Shown: positions 24,163 through 33,044, counted from the first letter of the stretch. The stretch is DNA of 41,047 bases from CALSPH01 sp041690035 (GCA_041690035.1 JBDNFC010000027.1:1-41047); one strand, 5' to 3'. Notes: generated from the sequence alone by a model not told the origin. Made by a program: numbers and translations.

Positions 24163-24978
24163 TTATTTCTGTATTAATTTTATCTTTTTTTGACTAAGTA
24201 ATAGTATACTTTTAACTTTATTCATGTATTTATTATTTCCACCATATTGTAGTGCAAATAATTTTGCAAGCTCTTCTGTTTTTTGCCACCGTTCTAGTTT
24301 TTTTCCTTCTACACTATTTTCAGCTAATTTTTGGTTTGTGCGAAGAATAAAAAATTCTATTTCATCTCTATTTTCAATCTCTGGATAATCTCTTAAAAAA
24401 TTTTCAAAAGACCTGATTGCACTGTTGTATCTTTCTCTATCAAAGTAAAGTTTTGCCAAATTAAAGTCTTTTGTAATCAATTGTTTGCGCAAATTATCCA
24501 TCAAAGTATTACTGCTATCTACAAAACTAGATTTTGGATGCATATTGATAAATAGTTGCAACTCGTTTATTGCCTTATAGGTTTGGGTTTGGTCTAATTG
24601 GTGGGGGAGAGCCATGTCATATTCTGCATGTGCATGCATGAATGCACATTCCTCTAATTTTTTGCTTGTAAAGAAAGTTTCTGTAAAGTTTTTAAAATGA
24701 AAACTAGCAGAATTCATATTTCCCATTCCATAATGGGTATAGCAATAATAATAATACACTTCTTCACTTTTTTCTTGTCCTTTCCATGCTGCAAGTACAT
24801 CTTCAAATAGAGGAAAAGCTTTATCAAATTTGCCCTTGTTGTAGTAATTTTTAGCACTCAAATATCTAAAATCTTGGTCTTTGCTTTTCAAGATTTTACT
24901 GTATTCTCCGCAGCTAGAGAGCATCACTGAAATAACAGACGCAGCCAAAATGATGAGTTTACAATTGATACGAAACAT
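24163..24978 (-). CDS. bamD: Outer membrane assembly lipoprotein BamD
   Basis: 271 residues. A lipoprotein signal peptide with lipobox LSSC (SVMLSSCGEYSKIL) is followed by tetratricopeptide-like repeats: AKNYYNKGKFDKAFPLFEDV, YYYYCYTHYGMGNMNSASFH, and a later AKLYFDRERYNSAIRSFENF. BamD helps BamA fold beta-barrels into the outer membrane. ATG 24978 is preferred over ATG 24996: a -7 word TAAATTTG (25005-24998) would put the transcript start downstream of the upper ATG. First gene of the run bamD-rpoZ-coaBC-porD. Confidence 0.92.
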   Translation of the reverse strand: MFRINCKLIILAASVISVMLSSCGEYSKILKSKDQDFRYLSAKNYYNKGKFDKAFPLFEDVLAAWKGQEKSEEVYYYYCYTHYGMGNMNSASFHFKNFTETFFTSKKLEECAFMHAHAEYDMALPHQLDQTQTYKAINELQLFINMHPKSSFVDSSNTLMDNLRKQLITKDFNLAKLYFDRERYNSAIRSFENFLRDYPEIENRDEIEFFILRTNQKLAENSVEGKKLERWQKTEELAKLFALQYGGNNKYMNKVKSILLLSQKKIKLIQK

Positions 24979-24997
24979 TTTATATTCTAACAACATG

Positions 24998-25005
24998 CAA
25001 ATTTA
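24998..25005 (-). promoter_or_regulatory. -7 promoter element TAAATTTG for bamD
   Basis: TAnnTTTG word on the - strand, 19 bases before ATG 24978. Its position argues against the alternative start at 24996. Confidence 0.5.
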
Positions 25006-25037
25006 CGATAAAAACCTAAGAAGTTTCTAAAAAAATG

Positions 25038-25610
25038 CTATTTTATTTTTTCGGGGTTATTTTTTACATAAGACGCCCATCCTGAACTAGATTTTTTAGT
25101 TCCAAATCCTATAGGAGAGAATTGATTAAAGTGGCATAATGCAGCGCCTAGGGCGTCTGTTGCATCAAGATTACTAGGCATTTCTTTAAATTCAAATAAT
25201 TGTTGTAGCATCATGGCCACTTGTTCTTTTGTTGCTGAACCTCTTCCTGTTACACTCTGCTTAATTTTTCGAGGACTATATTCAAACACTGGAATATCTT
25301 TTGCCAATGCCGCAGCTATTGCTACTCCTTGTGCCCTGCCCAATTTTAACATACTTTGAACATTTTTGCCAAAAAATGGAGCTTCTAATGCTACTTCGTC
25401 TGGTAAATATTGAACAATGATACTGCTAACCCTATCAAAAATATGTCTTAATTTCATAGCATGATTATCAAATTGCTGCAGTTTAATAATGCCAAGGCTA
25501 ATTAACTCGGCTTTTTTTCCGATGATGCCAATTAATCCATAACCCATTATATTTGTGCCCGGATCTATTCCTAAAATAATCTTATCATATATAGTTTTGT
25601 CTAATCCCAT
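25038..25610 (-). CDS. ruvC: Holliday junction endonuclease RuvC
   Basis: 190 residues; RuvC resolves four-way DNA junctions with RuvAB. The four catalytic acids are all visible: Asp in LGIDPGTNIMGYG, Glu in EVALEAPFFGKNVQS, and the two Asp of NLDATDALGAALCH. The basic loop EYSPRKIKQSVTGRGSATKE is intact. The protein carries a short C-terminal extension (FGTKKSSSGWASYVKNNPEK). ATG 25610, with a -7 word TACTTTTG 11 bases upstream, is the start. It is divergent from, and its 5' end overlaps the annotatable frame of, the flippase-like gene. Confidence 0.96.
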   Translation of the reverse strand: MGLDKTIYDKIILGIDPGTNIMGYGLIGIIGKKAELISLGIIKLQQFDNHAMKLRHIFDRVSSIIVQYLPDEVALEAPFFGKNVQSMLKLGRAQGVAIAAALAKDIPVFEYSPRKIKQSVTGRGSATKEQVAMMLQQLFEFKEMPSNLDATDALGAALCHFNQFSPIGFGTKKSSSGWASYVKNNPEKIK

Positions 25611-26562
25611 CTATAACCATGCAAAAGTAGGTAAAATTAAGCGTTTTATTTTTCGAAAATCTACGCTTTTATTCCTCCTTATTCAGATTCTACTTTTTTT
25701 TGCAATCATTTTTACTTTAAATTATAAGATTGATAATTTGAAAGCATCTATTAATCGCTTTATGTGGCCTAGTTTCAGCTTAAATTTATTGCTTATTTAT
25801 GCAATTGTTTTTGTTTTAGGCATGCTCAACATTATTGTAGAAAACAAAAAATGGATGATTTTAATGGCATCAAAATTTAGTTTTGCTTCGCATTTTAAAG
25901 CTTTACTAGCCGGCAATGCTATTAGTTTATTTCTGCCATATAGAGCAGGCGAATATTTAGGTCGCATTTTACATTTTACAAAAAAAAAGTGGGCAAATGT
26001 AATTAGCAGCAGCATGCAATCTGGCCTTTTGCAGCTTGCTTGCACCATTATTTTAGGTATTATTTGTTTGCCTCTTGCGTTAAAATTATTATCCCCACTT
26101 TTTATTTTAATAGGATTTTCCTCTGTTTGGATTTGGGTAATAAGTATTGCTATTTTGCTAATTCTGGCAATATTTTTTAGTTACTTGCCTCGTTTGATTA
26201 AGGCTGTAAAAATTAAATTTATAATCAAACATAAAATAAGTTTTTCAAAAAAGGCGATTAGTATTTCATTGCTGCTTAGCTTATTGCGGTATCTTATTTT
26301 TTCGTTTCAATATATTATTGTTCTACATTATTTTGATGCAATGAATTGGAAAATGGTTTGTATAAATTTGCCCGTTTTTTTGTTGCTTCAAACAGTCATT
26401 CCCACAATGGTACTCTCTGATATTGGCCTTAGATTTTTGTTGAGTTTTTATTTATTGGGCGGCCAACTTGCATTGTTTCCTGTTTTTATTATCTATTGTG
26501 TTAATATTTTTTTACCAGCCTTGGTTGGGGTTTTTTTTATACATAAAAAGTTTAGACAATGA
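25555..26562 (+). CDS. Flippase-like integral membrane protein (LPG synthase TM / UPF0104 family)
   Basis: Up to 335 residues, with about eight hydrophobic segments. Family marks are LNLLLIYAIVFVLGMLNIIV, LLAGNAISLFLPYRAGEYLG (the conserved polar loop) and MVLSDIGLRFLLSFYLLGG. Proteins of this fold include the membrane half of lysyl-phosphatidylglycerol synthases and several lipid-linked transporters; the substrate is unknown. The start is uncertain: GTG 25555 overlaps the first 56 bases of divergent ruvC, TTG 25597 sits in a possible -7 word, and the first natural-looking N-terminus, KRFIFRKSTLL, would need ATT 25636. It overlaps the next gene (ATGA), implying a joint function with the glycosyltransferase. 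Confidence 0.8.
   Translation: MPGSIPKIILSYIVLSNPIYNHAKVGKIKRFIFRKSTLLFLLIQILLFFAIIFTLNYKIDNLKASINRFMWPSFSLNLLLIYAIVFVLGMLNIIVENKKWMILMASKFSFASHFKALLAGNAISLFLPYRAGEYLGRILHFTKKKWANVISSSMQSGLLQLACTIILGIICLPLALKLLSPLFILIGFSSVWIWVISIAILLILAIFFSYLPRLIKAVKIKFIIKHKISFSKKAISISLLLSLLRYLIFSFQYIIVLHYFDAMNWKMVCINLPVFLLLQTVIPTMVLSDIGLRFLLSFYLLGGQLALFPVFIIYCVNIFLPALVGVFFIHKKFRQ
25592..25599 (+). promoter_or_regulatory. -7 promoter element TAGTTTTG for the flippase-like gene
   Basis: TAnnTTTG word on the + strand inside the first codons of ruvC. If used, translation of the downstream gene must start after about 25603. Confidence 0.35.
25622..25629 (-). promoter_or_regulatory. -7 promoter element TACTTTTG for ruvC
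   Basis: TAnnTTTG word on the - strand, 11 bases before ATG 25610. Confidence 0.45.
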
Positions 26563-27620
26563 TATTTGCAATCTTCTATTTTTTGTTTTTTTATTTTTTA
26601 GCGTTAATGGTTTTTAAAAAAACAGTTGCAAACTATATTTCAAAAAGCAATTCAGAATTCACTGATATTACCATAGTTATTGCTTTTAAAAATGAAGAAT
26701 CGAACTTATTTGATTTATTATTTTCACTAAAAAACCTCTCAAAACAACCCCGAGAAATTATTTTTGTAAATGACCATTCAACTGACAATTCTTTGGCAAT
26801 GCTCAGGCATTTACTTGATACTTTGAAAATAAACAATATAAGTATATTAGAGAGCAAAGGCTTGGGTAAAAAAGCAGCACTAAGTATGGGCATAAATTCT
26901 GCCAAAACAACCTATATTGCTGTAACAGATGCAGATTGTATACTCCCTAAATTTTGGTTAAATAACATCGATAGCCATATTTTAAAGTATCAGCCAAATT
27001 TATTATTTGGCCTAGTTGATTATATAAAAAATAATCATTGGGTAAGCATGTACCAAAAAATTGAAAGTCGTGCGCTAATCAATACAGGTTTAGGGATGTT
27101 TTATCAAAAAAAACCTATTATGTGTAATGGGGCAAATATGGTATTTAAAAAAGAATTTTGGCAATCTATTGGTGGATACAGCTCACACGAGAGTTTAGCT
27201 AGTGGCGATGATATTTTTTTATTACATCAATTTTATCAAGTAGCCCCCAATAAGGTTGTTTTTTTGAATGCAGAGCCAGTATTAACAAAGGCCCCAAATA
27301 ATGTTTATACTTTTTTGAAACAAAGAAAAAGGTGGGCTTCTAAAACAGGACACTATATTTTTTGGTGGGCAAATTTTTTCCCATTTCTTCTGCTGTTTAA
27401 TTTAATAGGGATGTTAAGCATGGTTTTTTATTATTGTTTTAATGAAAATTATGGGTGTGCAGTATTCATTTTAGTATTAAAAATTGTTTCTGATTATTTT
27501 ATCATTAATTGTAATCAACAATTCAATGATAAAATTAGTATTTTTGGAATATTTAAAATGCAGATTTGGCAAATACTTTATCCATTATTTATTCCTTTTG
27601 TGTCCAATAAATGGAAATAA
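26559..27620 (+). CDS. Glycosyltransferase family 2, membrane-bound
   Basis: 353 residues: an N-terminal membrane helix, a GT-A domain (about 35-260) and about three C-terminal helices. GT2 motifs: ITIVIAFKNEESNL at the start of the fold, FVNDHSTDNS, the DxD-type VTDADCILP, SGDDIFLLHQ, and QRKRWASKTG (the QxxRW signature of processive or polymer-type GT2 enzymes). It would move a sugar from a nucleotide donor to a lipid or polymer on the cytoplasmic face. Start ATG 26559 overlaps the stop of the flippase-like gene by 4 bases, so the pair may make and move a glycolipid. Confidence 0.92.
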   Translation: MIFAIFYFLFFYFLALMVFKKTVANYISKSNSEFTDITIVIAFKNEESNLFDLLFSLKNLSKQPREIIFVNDHSTDNSLAMLRHLLDTLKINNISILESKGLGKKAALSMGINSAKTTYIAVTDADCILPKFWLNNIDSHILKYQPNLLFGLVDYIKNNHWVSMYQKIESRALINTGLGMFYQKKPIMCNGANMVFKKEFWQSIGGYSSHESLASGDDIFLLHQFYQVAPNKVVFLNAEPVLTKAPNNVYTFLKQRKRWASKTGHYIFWWANFFPFLLLFNLIGMLSMVFYYCFNENYGCAVFILVLKIVSDYFIINCNQQFNDKISIFGIFKMQIWQILYPLFIPFVSNKWK

Positions 27621-27792
27621 TTTCTTGCTATTTGAATAATTTTTATGGCCTATTTTAATTAAAGAAAAATTTTACTGTTTTATTATTAAAAAATTTTGGA
27701 TTTATTACAGCAATAGTAGTTTAACTTTTTTGTTACTATAAGTCGTTGTAAGTAAATATTTTCTCATATACCATTTTTCCTTTCAAAAGCCA

Positions 27793-27800
27793 TATTTTTG
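27793..27800 (+). promoter_or_regulatory. -7 promoter element TATTTTTG for prfC
   Basis: TAnnTTTG word 17 bases before ATG 27818. Confidence 0.5.
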
Positions 27801-27817
27801 CACTTCAAAAAATAACA

Positions 27818-29401
27818 ATGTCCACAACCAATCTTGAAAAAGAAATTCAAAAGAGACGCACTTTCGCTATTATCAGTCACCCAGATGCGGGAAAAACTAC
27901 CCTAACAGAAAAGTTGCTGCTTTTTGGTGGAGCTATACAGACCGCAGGTGCAGTAAAATCTAATAAAATAACTAAAACTGCTACCAGTGATTTTATGGAA
28001 ATAGAAAAGCAAAGGGGCATATCTGTTGCCACCTCTGTAATGTCTTTTGAATATCTTGATACCATCATAAACATTTTGGATACTCCCGGCCATAAAGATT
28101 TTGCCGAAGATACTTTTAGAACTTTAACTGCAGTAGACAGTGTAATTTTGGTTATTGATAGTGTAAAAGGGGTAGAAACACAAACAGAGCGATTAATGGA
28201 GGTTTGTAGAATGCGCGATACACCAGTAATCGTTTTTATAAACAAAATGGATAGAGATGGCCGCGATCCTTTTGATTTATTAGATGAATTAGAAGAAAAA
28301 CTAAATATAGCAGTTCGCCCATTAACTTGGCCAATAAACGCAGGCAAAGAATTTAAAGGAGTATATAATCTATTGACAAAAAGTTTAAATCTTTTTGAAG
28401 CCAATAAAACTAAAATTAGCGATGATTATTTACCAATTAATTCGCTTATCGACCCATTGTTAGATGCCAAAGTAGGTTTAAAAAATGCTAATCAATTGCG
28501 CGAAGACGTTGATTTAATAGATGGTGTGTATGATGTTTTTGATAGAAATAGTTACTTAAAAGGAAAACTTGCACCAGTTTTTTTTGGCAGTGCACTAAAT
28601 AATTTTGGCATTCAAGAATTACTCGAAAATTTTATAGCTTTTGCGCCTATTCCACAAAAACGAATAACACTAGAGCGGGAAGTTCTGCCAAATGAGCCTC
28701 AATTAACCGGATTTATATTTAAAATTCATGCAAATCTAGATCCAAAACACAGGGACAGAATTGCTTTTTTTAGAATCTGTAGCGGAAAATTTGAGCGAAA
28801 TAAATTCTATTTTCATAATAGACTTGGCAAGCAAGTTAGGTTTTCTAACCCTTATACCTTTTTAGCGCAGGATAAAAAAGTGGTAGATGATGCCTATGCA
28901 GGCGATGTGGTAGGCTTGTATGATACAGGAAATTTTAAAATAGGAGATTCTCTAACAGAAGGGGAGCAAATCAAATTTAAGGGGATTCCAAGTTTTTCAC
29001 CAGAAATTTTTCAGGAGTTAATAAACTTAGATCCCATGAAAAGTAAGCAGTTAGATAAAGGAATTGAACAGCTAACTGATGAAGGAGTTGCTCAATTATT
29101 TAGATTAGAGCCAGGAAATAGAAAAATTGTAGGCACCGTTGGTGAATTGCAGTTTGAAGTTATCCAATATCGGTTAGAGCATGAGTATGGAGCTGTTTGC
29201 CGTTTTGAGCGCAAATCTTTTCACAAAGCCTGCTGGATAATTGGTCCTAAACAAAAAGTTGACGAATTTTTGAGGTTTAAAAGTAATATTGCCTTCGACA
29301 AAGAAGGAATACCAGTATATTTAGCTGAAACCCAGTTTGCTTTGCAAATGGCGATACAAAATAATCCTGATATTGAGTTTCATTTTACCAGCGAATTTTG
29401 A
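27818..29401 (+). CDS. prfC: Peptide chain release factor 3
   Basis: 527 residues, the usual RF3 length. GTPase motifs: P-loop SHPDAGKTTLTEKLL, switch I KQRGISVATSVMSF, LDTPGHKDFAEDTFR (G3) and FINKMDRDGRDP (G4). RF3 frees RF1/RF2 from the ribosome after termination. The C-terminal domains (DEGVAQLFRLEPGNRK, GELQFEVIQYRLEHEYGA) are complete. The stop TGA overlaps the lpxK start (TTG) by three bases. This gene ends in TGA, which shows TGA is read as stop in this organism. Confidence 0.97.
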   Translation: MSTTNLEKEIQKRRTFAIISHPDAGKTTLTEKLLLFGGAIQTAGAVKSNKITKTATSDFMEIEKQRGISVATSVMSFEYLDTIINILDTPGHKDFAEDTFRTLTAVDSVILVIDSVKGVETQTERLMEVCRMRDTPVIVFINKMDRDGRDPFDLLDELEEKLNIAVRPLTWPINAGKEFKGVYNLLTKSLNLFEANKTKISDDYLPINSLIDPLLDAKVGLKNANQLREDVDLIDGVYDVFDRNSYLKGKLAPVFFGSALNNFGIQELLENFIAFAPIPQKRITLEREVLPNEPQLTGFIFKIHANLDPKHRDRIAFFRICSGKFERNKFYFHNRLGKQVRFSNPYTFLAQDKKVVDDAYAGDVVGLYDTGNFKIGDSLTEGEQIKFKGIPSFSPEIFQELINLDPMKSKQLDKGIEQLTDEGVAQLFRLEPGNRKIVGTVGELQFEVIQYRLEHEYGAVCRFERKSFHKACWIIGPKQKVDEFLRFKSNIAFDKEGIPVYLAETQFALQMAIQNNPDIEFHFTSEF

Positions 29402-30417
29402 GCATCATTGCAAACTATATAAAAATAATCTTACTATACCCATTTGCCTTTGTCTACGGATGTGTAACTTTTGTAAGAAACAAGCTTTTTGATTTTGGTA
29501 TATGGGATTCATATCTGCCTTCTGTTCCTACAATAGGTGTTGGAAATCTTGCAGTTGGTGGAACAGGGAAAACGCCTTTTATCTTATTTTTAGTTGAGCA
29601 ATTATTAAAAAATGGTTATACAGTTGCAGTACTTTCAAGAGGTTATGGTAGAAATACTAAAGGCATGCTAACGGTAGAAAAAGATAGTTTGCCCATTCAG
29701 GTAGGAGATGAACCATTGCTAATTAAACAAAAATTTGAAAAAATAACGGTTATAGTTTCTGAAAAACGGATAAATGCTGTAAAATTTCTTGAAAATCAAA
29801 AGGTTGATTTTATTTTGTTAGACGATAACTTTCAGCACAGATATGTAAAAACGCATTTTCAATTTTTGCTAACAAGGCAAGATAAGTTTTTTTTTAACGA
29901 TTATGTCTTGCCTGCAGGAATGTTAAGAGAGCATAAAAGTGGAGTAAAAAGGGCAGATGCTGTCATTATAACCAATAGTTATTTAACAAACATAAATTTA
30001 TCATCTATCAAGAAAATAAATCAATATAAAAATTTACCAATCTACTTTTCCCAACCAAAAATGATGATTGATGTTAGCTATTCTCAAGATACTTTTGCAA
30101 TTGCCGTGGCCGGTATTGCATATCCATTACCTTTTATTTCTTTTGTGGCATCTAAATTTAGCGTATATCAATTATTTCAATACAAAGACCATTATAATTA
30201 TACCCTAAACGATTTAGAAAATTGGCTAGCCATCGCTGAGCAGCAACTTAATGTGCAAAAAAAATATGTTATTGTGTGCACTGAAAAGGACTGGGTGAAA
30301 ATTTCTAGAATTTTGATGCCTAAAGTGCAATTAAAGATTAATTTTGCTGTAGTTAAGTTAGAAATTGAGTTCAACGATACTTCATTTATTTTTGATATTA
30401 TTAAATTAAAAAATTAG
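29398..30417 (+). CDS. lpxK: Tetraacyldisaccharide 4'-kinase
   Basis: 339 residues. LpxK phosphorylates the 4' position of the lipid A disaccharide at the inner face of the inner membrane. The N-terminal amphipathic/membrane stretch is YIKIILLYPFAFVYGCVTFV, followed by the P-loop GVGNLAVGGTGKTPF and the second-site LDDNFQHRYVK (usually DDGFQH). AVLSRGYGR and the HYNYTLNDLE C-terminal part fit the family. The only sensible start is TTG 29398, overlapping the prfC stop; codon 2 onward is conserved in style. Likely co-translated with prfC and followed by the DinB-like gene after one base. Confidence 0.95.
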   Translation: MSIIANYIKIILLYPFAFVYGCVTFVRNKLFDFGIWDSYLPSVPTIGVGNLAVGGTGKTPFILFLVEQLLKNGYTVAVLSRGYGRNTKGMLTVEKDSLPIQVGDEPLLIKQKFEKITVIVSEKRINAVKFLENQKVDFILLDDNFQHRYVKTHFQFLLTRQDKFFFNDYVLPAGMLREHKSGVKRADAVIITNSYLTNINLSSIKKINQYKNLPIYFSQPKMMIDVSYSQDTFAIAVAGIAYPLPFISFVASKFSVYQLFQYKDHYNYTLNDLENWLAIAEQQLNVQKKYVIVCTEKDWVKISRILMPKVQLKINFAVVKLEIEFNDTSFIFDIIKLKN

Positions 30418-30418
30418 A

Positions 30419-30865
30419 ATGAAAGATTATTATATCTCCATGTTTCAATATGAACAATGGGCAAATCAGCAAATTGTAAATATTTTGCAACCAAATGATT
30501 CCATCAACATCAACCTTATGTTTCATTTAGAATCTGCAAAGCATATTTGGCTTAGTAGAATTGAGAATTTTAAACGCACTTTGAGGGTTTTTGAAGATGC
30601 CGATATTGAAAAATTGATTTTTTGGCAAAATAAAAATACGCAAGATATGAATCACTTTTTAGAAAAACTTACCCAACAAAAATTGGATCAAATGATTTCA
30701 TATTTTAATTCAGAACGCAAAACTTTTGAAAACAGTGTTTCAGATATCATCATTCAATTAATACATCATTCTTGTTATCATAGAGGTCAAGTAGCTAAAA
30801 ATTTGGTTATCAACTGTCAAAAACCCGCAATTACTGATTACATACATTTTAAAAGAACCCTCTAA
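30419..30865 (+). CDS. DinB/YfiT-like metal-binding four-helix protein
   Basis: 148 residues. The DinB-like pattern is a short helix with YEQWANQQIVN, an early metal-binding His (MFHLESAKHIW) and the C-terminal HHSCYHRGQVAKNL, which supplies the other two His ligands of the three-His metal site. Family members include thiol-S-transferases dependent on bacillithiol or mycothiol as well as damage-inducible proteins of unknown role. A bacilliredoxin elsewhere in the window makes a bacillithiol S-transferase role conceivable, but this is inference. Starts at ATG 30419, one base after lpxK, so it is in the same transcript. Confidence 0.85.
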   Translation: MKDYYISMFQYEQWANQQIVNILQPNDSININLMFHLESAKHIWLSRIENFKRTLRVFEDADIEKLIFWQNKNTQDMNHFLEKLTQQKLDQMISYFNSERKTFENSVSDIIIQLIHHSCYHRGQVAKNLVINCQKPAITDYIHFKRTL

Positions 30866-30938
30866 TAAGGGCATAAAGATTTTTATGCAAAGGGTATAAG
30901 TTGTCTATTAATAAGTCAAAATAAAGAAGATTTATTCT

Positions 30939-30946
30939 TAAGTTTG
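30939..30946 (+). promoter_or_regulatory. -7 promoter element TAAGTTTG for gdhA
   Basis: TAnnTTTG word 27 bases before ATG 30974. Confidence 0.5.
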
Positions 30947-30973
30947 CAGGACAATTAAAAATAATAAATCAAA

Positions 30974-32311
30974 ATGATATCGGTAGAAACTTTTATGGAG
31001 GGTCTAAAAAAAAGAAACCCTAATGAACCAGAATTTCATCAGGCAGTTCAAGAATTTGTTGAATCTGTTTTCCCTTTCTTTTTAGAAAATAAGCAGTACC
31101 AATCAGAAAATATTTTAGAGAGAATTACAGAACCTGATAGGGCTTTTCAATTTAAAATTGTTTGGGAAGATGATAACGGAAGTGTGCAAGTAAACAGAGC
31201 ATATAGGGTTCAATTTAACAATGCTATCGGGCCTTATAAAGGTGGCTTGCGATTTCATCCAACAGTAAATTTAAGTGTGTTAAAATTTTTAGGTTTTGAG
31301 CAAATTTTCAAAAACAGCTTAACGGGTCTTGCAATGGGCGGAGGCAAAGGAGGCTCAGATTTTGACCCTAAAGGTAAGTCTGACAGAGAAGTAATGCGTT
31401 TTTGCCAAGCATTTATGACAGAATTAAGCAAATACATTGGTTCAGATACCGATGTTCCTGCTGGTGATATTGGTGTAGGGGGCAGAGAGATAGGCTACTT
31501 GTTTGGTCAATACAAGAAAAATAGAAGCGAATTTACAGGTGTGCTAACAGGAAAAGGAATTTCTTATGGTGGAAGTTTGATAAGGCCAGAAGCTACTGGA
31601 TATGGATGTGTTTATTTTGTCAACGAAATGTTGCAAGCCCATAATATTGATATAAAAGGTAAAAAAGCAGTGGTAAGTGGCAGCGGAAATGTTGCCCAAT
31701 ACACTATCGAAAAATTATTGCAATTAGGGGCCTCTGTGCATACCGCCAGCGATAGCGATGGTTTTGTTTATGATAAAGAAGGTTTTAATCAAGAAAAACT
31801 TGCTTTTTTAATGGATTTAAAAAATAATAAAAGAGGAAGAATAAGCGAATTGGCAGAAAAATATGGTATGGAATTTCATGCTGGTAAAAAACCGTGGAGC
31901 ATTGCCTGCGATTTAGCTTTTCCTAGTGCTACTCAAAATGAAATTGATACAGAGGATGCCAAAACATTAATAAAAAATGGCGTAATTGCTATTGGAGAGG
32001 GGGCAAATATGCCTTCTACCTTAGAAGCCATCAATACATTTATAGCGTCTGGTGTGTTATTTGGACCTGCCAAAGCTGCCAATGCTGGTGGTGTAGCAAC
32101 GAGTGGATTAGAAATGAGTCAAAATAGTTTGAGGCTCAGCTGGACAAGAGAAGAGGTAGATACAAGGTTAAAAAATATTATGATTGATATTCACAGCCAA
32201 TGCCATAAATATGGTAAAATTAATGGAAAAATAAACTATGTAATTGGTTCTAATATTGCTGGCTTCAAAAAAGTAGCCGATGCAATGCTAGCCCAAGGTT
32301 TGGTTATTTAA
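30974..32311 (+). CDS. gdhA: NADP-type glutamate dehydrogenase, hexameric
   Basis: 445 residues, class I hexameric size. It interconverts glutamate and 2-oxoglutarate plus ammonia, here most likely assimilating ammonia. Motifs: GPYKGGLRFHPTVNLSVLKF, the catalytic loop AMGGGKGGSDFDPKGKSD, PAGDIGVGGREIGYLFG, and the coenzyme-binding VVSGSGNVAQYTIEKL. AKAANAGGVATSGLEMSQNS closes the active site. The sequence after the Rossmann motif (HTASDSDGFVYD) has Ser/Asp at the place that often tells NADP from NAD, so coenzyme choice is not certain. The gene is monocistronic: it has its own -7 word and a strong hairpin terminator. Confidence 0.97.
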   Translation: MISVETFMEGLKKRNPNEPEFHQAVQEFVESVFPFFLENKQYQSENILERITEPDRAFQFKIVWEDDNGSVQVNRAYRVQFNNAIGPYKGGLRFHPTVNLSVLKFLGFEQIFKNSLTGLAMGGGKGGSDFDPKGKSDREVMRFCQAFMTELSKYIGSDTDVPAGDIGVGGREIGYLFGQYKKNRSEFTGVLTGKGISYGGSLIRPEATGYGCVYFVNEMLQAHNIDIKGKKAVVSGSGNVAQYTIEKLLQLGASVHTASDSDGFVYDKEGFNQEKLAFLMDLKNNKRGRISELAEKYGMEFHAGKKPWSIACDLAFPSATQNEIDTEDAKTLIKNGVIAIGEGANMPSTLEAINTFIASGVLFGPAKAANAGGVATSGLEMSQNSLRLSWTREEVDTRLKNIMIDIHSQCHKYGKINGKINYVIGSNIAGFKKVADAMLAQGLVI

Positions 32312-32320
32312 TTTTTTTAT

Positions 32321-32367
32321 AAAAGGGTGTTTGTGCAATTCAATATTGTGCAAACACCTTTTTTATT
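32321..32367 (+). terminator. Intrinsic terminator of gdhA
   Basis: AAAAGGGTGTTTG (32321-32333) pairs with CAAACACCTTTT (32351-32362) around a loop, with one G bulge, followed by TTATTT. It lies 10 bases after the gdhA stop and faces the converging lipoprotein gene at 32440. Confidence 0.8.
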
Positions 32368-32439
32368 TAATGGCATACAAATATTGCGTATTAACATGTA
32401 ATTTTGACACCATATTTGCCAATCTATAGAAATCATTAT

Positions 32440-33012
32440 TTAAGGTTTTGTTTCTAGTTTTAGAGAATCTCCATAAAGAAATTGGTCAATATTTTTTTGA
32501 ATCCTTCTATAATCATACTCCACAGCTAGCACTGGCTGTATATTTAGGGTTACAAATTCTTCTAATTCAATAATGCTTTTGCGCTCTTCATTATAAAAAG
32601 TCTTAAATTTGGCTTTAGAATATTCTTTTTTTAATACGCTTTCTTTCAATGTTGCCATTTGTATTTTTAGGTCCGAAAGTTCAGTCTTAGCCTTTTTGTA
32701 TGGCTCATAAAAATGCATGTAATATTTATGGATAGTTACATATTTATCCATCATTTGTCCCATTGGGCCATCAAGAGTCTTTTCTGTAAACTTCATTTTG
32801 CCAATATCTTGTTTCATTTCATCTATTCGCTCATTTATTTCCGGCAAATCTATATCCATTATTTTTTCTATAGCTGCCAGTTTATACACCAAGCTATCTA
32901 TGAGCATCAGTTCCTTTTTTTGCTCAAAACTATAGTCGTGATTGCATGAGCTGATAGTGTAAAAAAATAATATTGAAATTACCTGAAATAAATAGATATT
33001 TGCCTTTTTCAT
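32440..33012 (-). CDS. Predicted lipoprotein, helical, unknown function
   Basis: 190 residues from ATG 33012 (the TTG three codons earlier would lie inside the -7 word). Lipobox TISSC (Cys about 23) follows a hydrophobic stretch IYLFQVISILFFYTISS. The mature protein is strongly helical and charged (LAAIEKIMDIDLPEINERID; KAKTELSDLKIQMATLKESV), so a periplasmic or surface coiled coil is likely. No family recognised. The -7 word TATTTTTG (33026-33019) is only 6 bases from the ATG. It is divergent from chrA, sharing a 33-base gap. Confidence 0.8.
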   Translation of the reverse strand: MKKANIYLFQVISILFFYTISSCNHDYSFEQKKELMLIDSLVYKLAAIEKIMDIDLPEINERIDEMKQDIGKMKFTEKTLDGPMGQMMDKYVTIHKYYMHFYEPYKKAKTELSDLKIQMATLKESVLKKEYSKAKFKTFYNEERKSIIELEEFVTLNIQPVLAVEYDYRRIQKNIDQFLYGDSLKLETKP

Positions 33013-33018
33013 AGAAGG

Positions 33019-33026
33019 CAAAAATA
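33019..33026 (-). promoter_or_regulatory. -7 promoter element TATTTTTG
   Basis: TAnnTTTG word on the - strand, 6 bases before ATG 33012, implying a leader of only a few bases. Confidence 0.45.
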
Positions 33027-33044
33027 TAACAAATTTAATTAATT

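Noticed and set aside
27877..28404. 175-codon ORF opposite prfC
   Set aside because: Shadow of the prfC frame, rich in Ser/Ile/Lys typical of reversed AT-rich codons; no domain.
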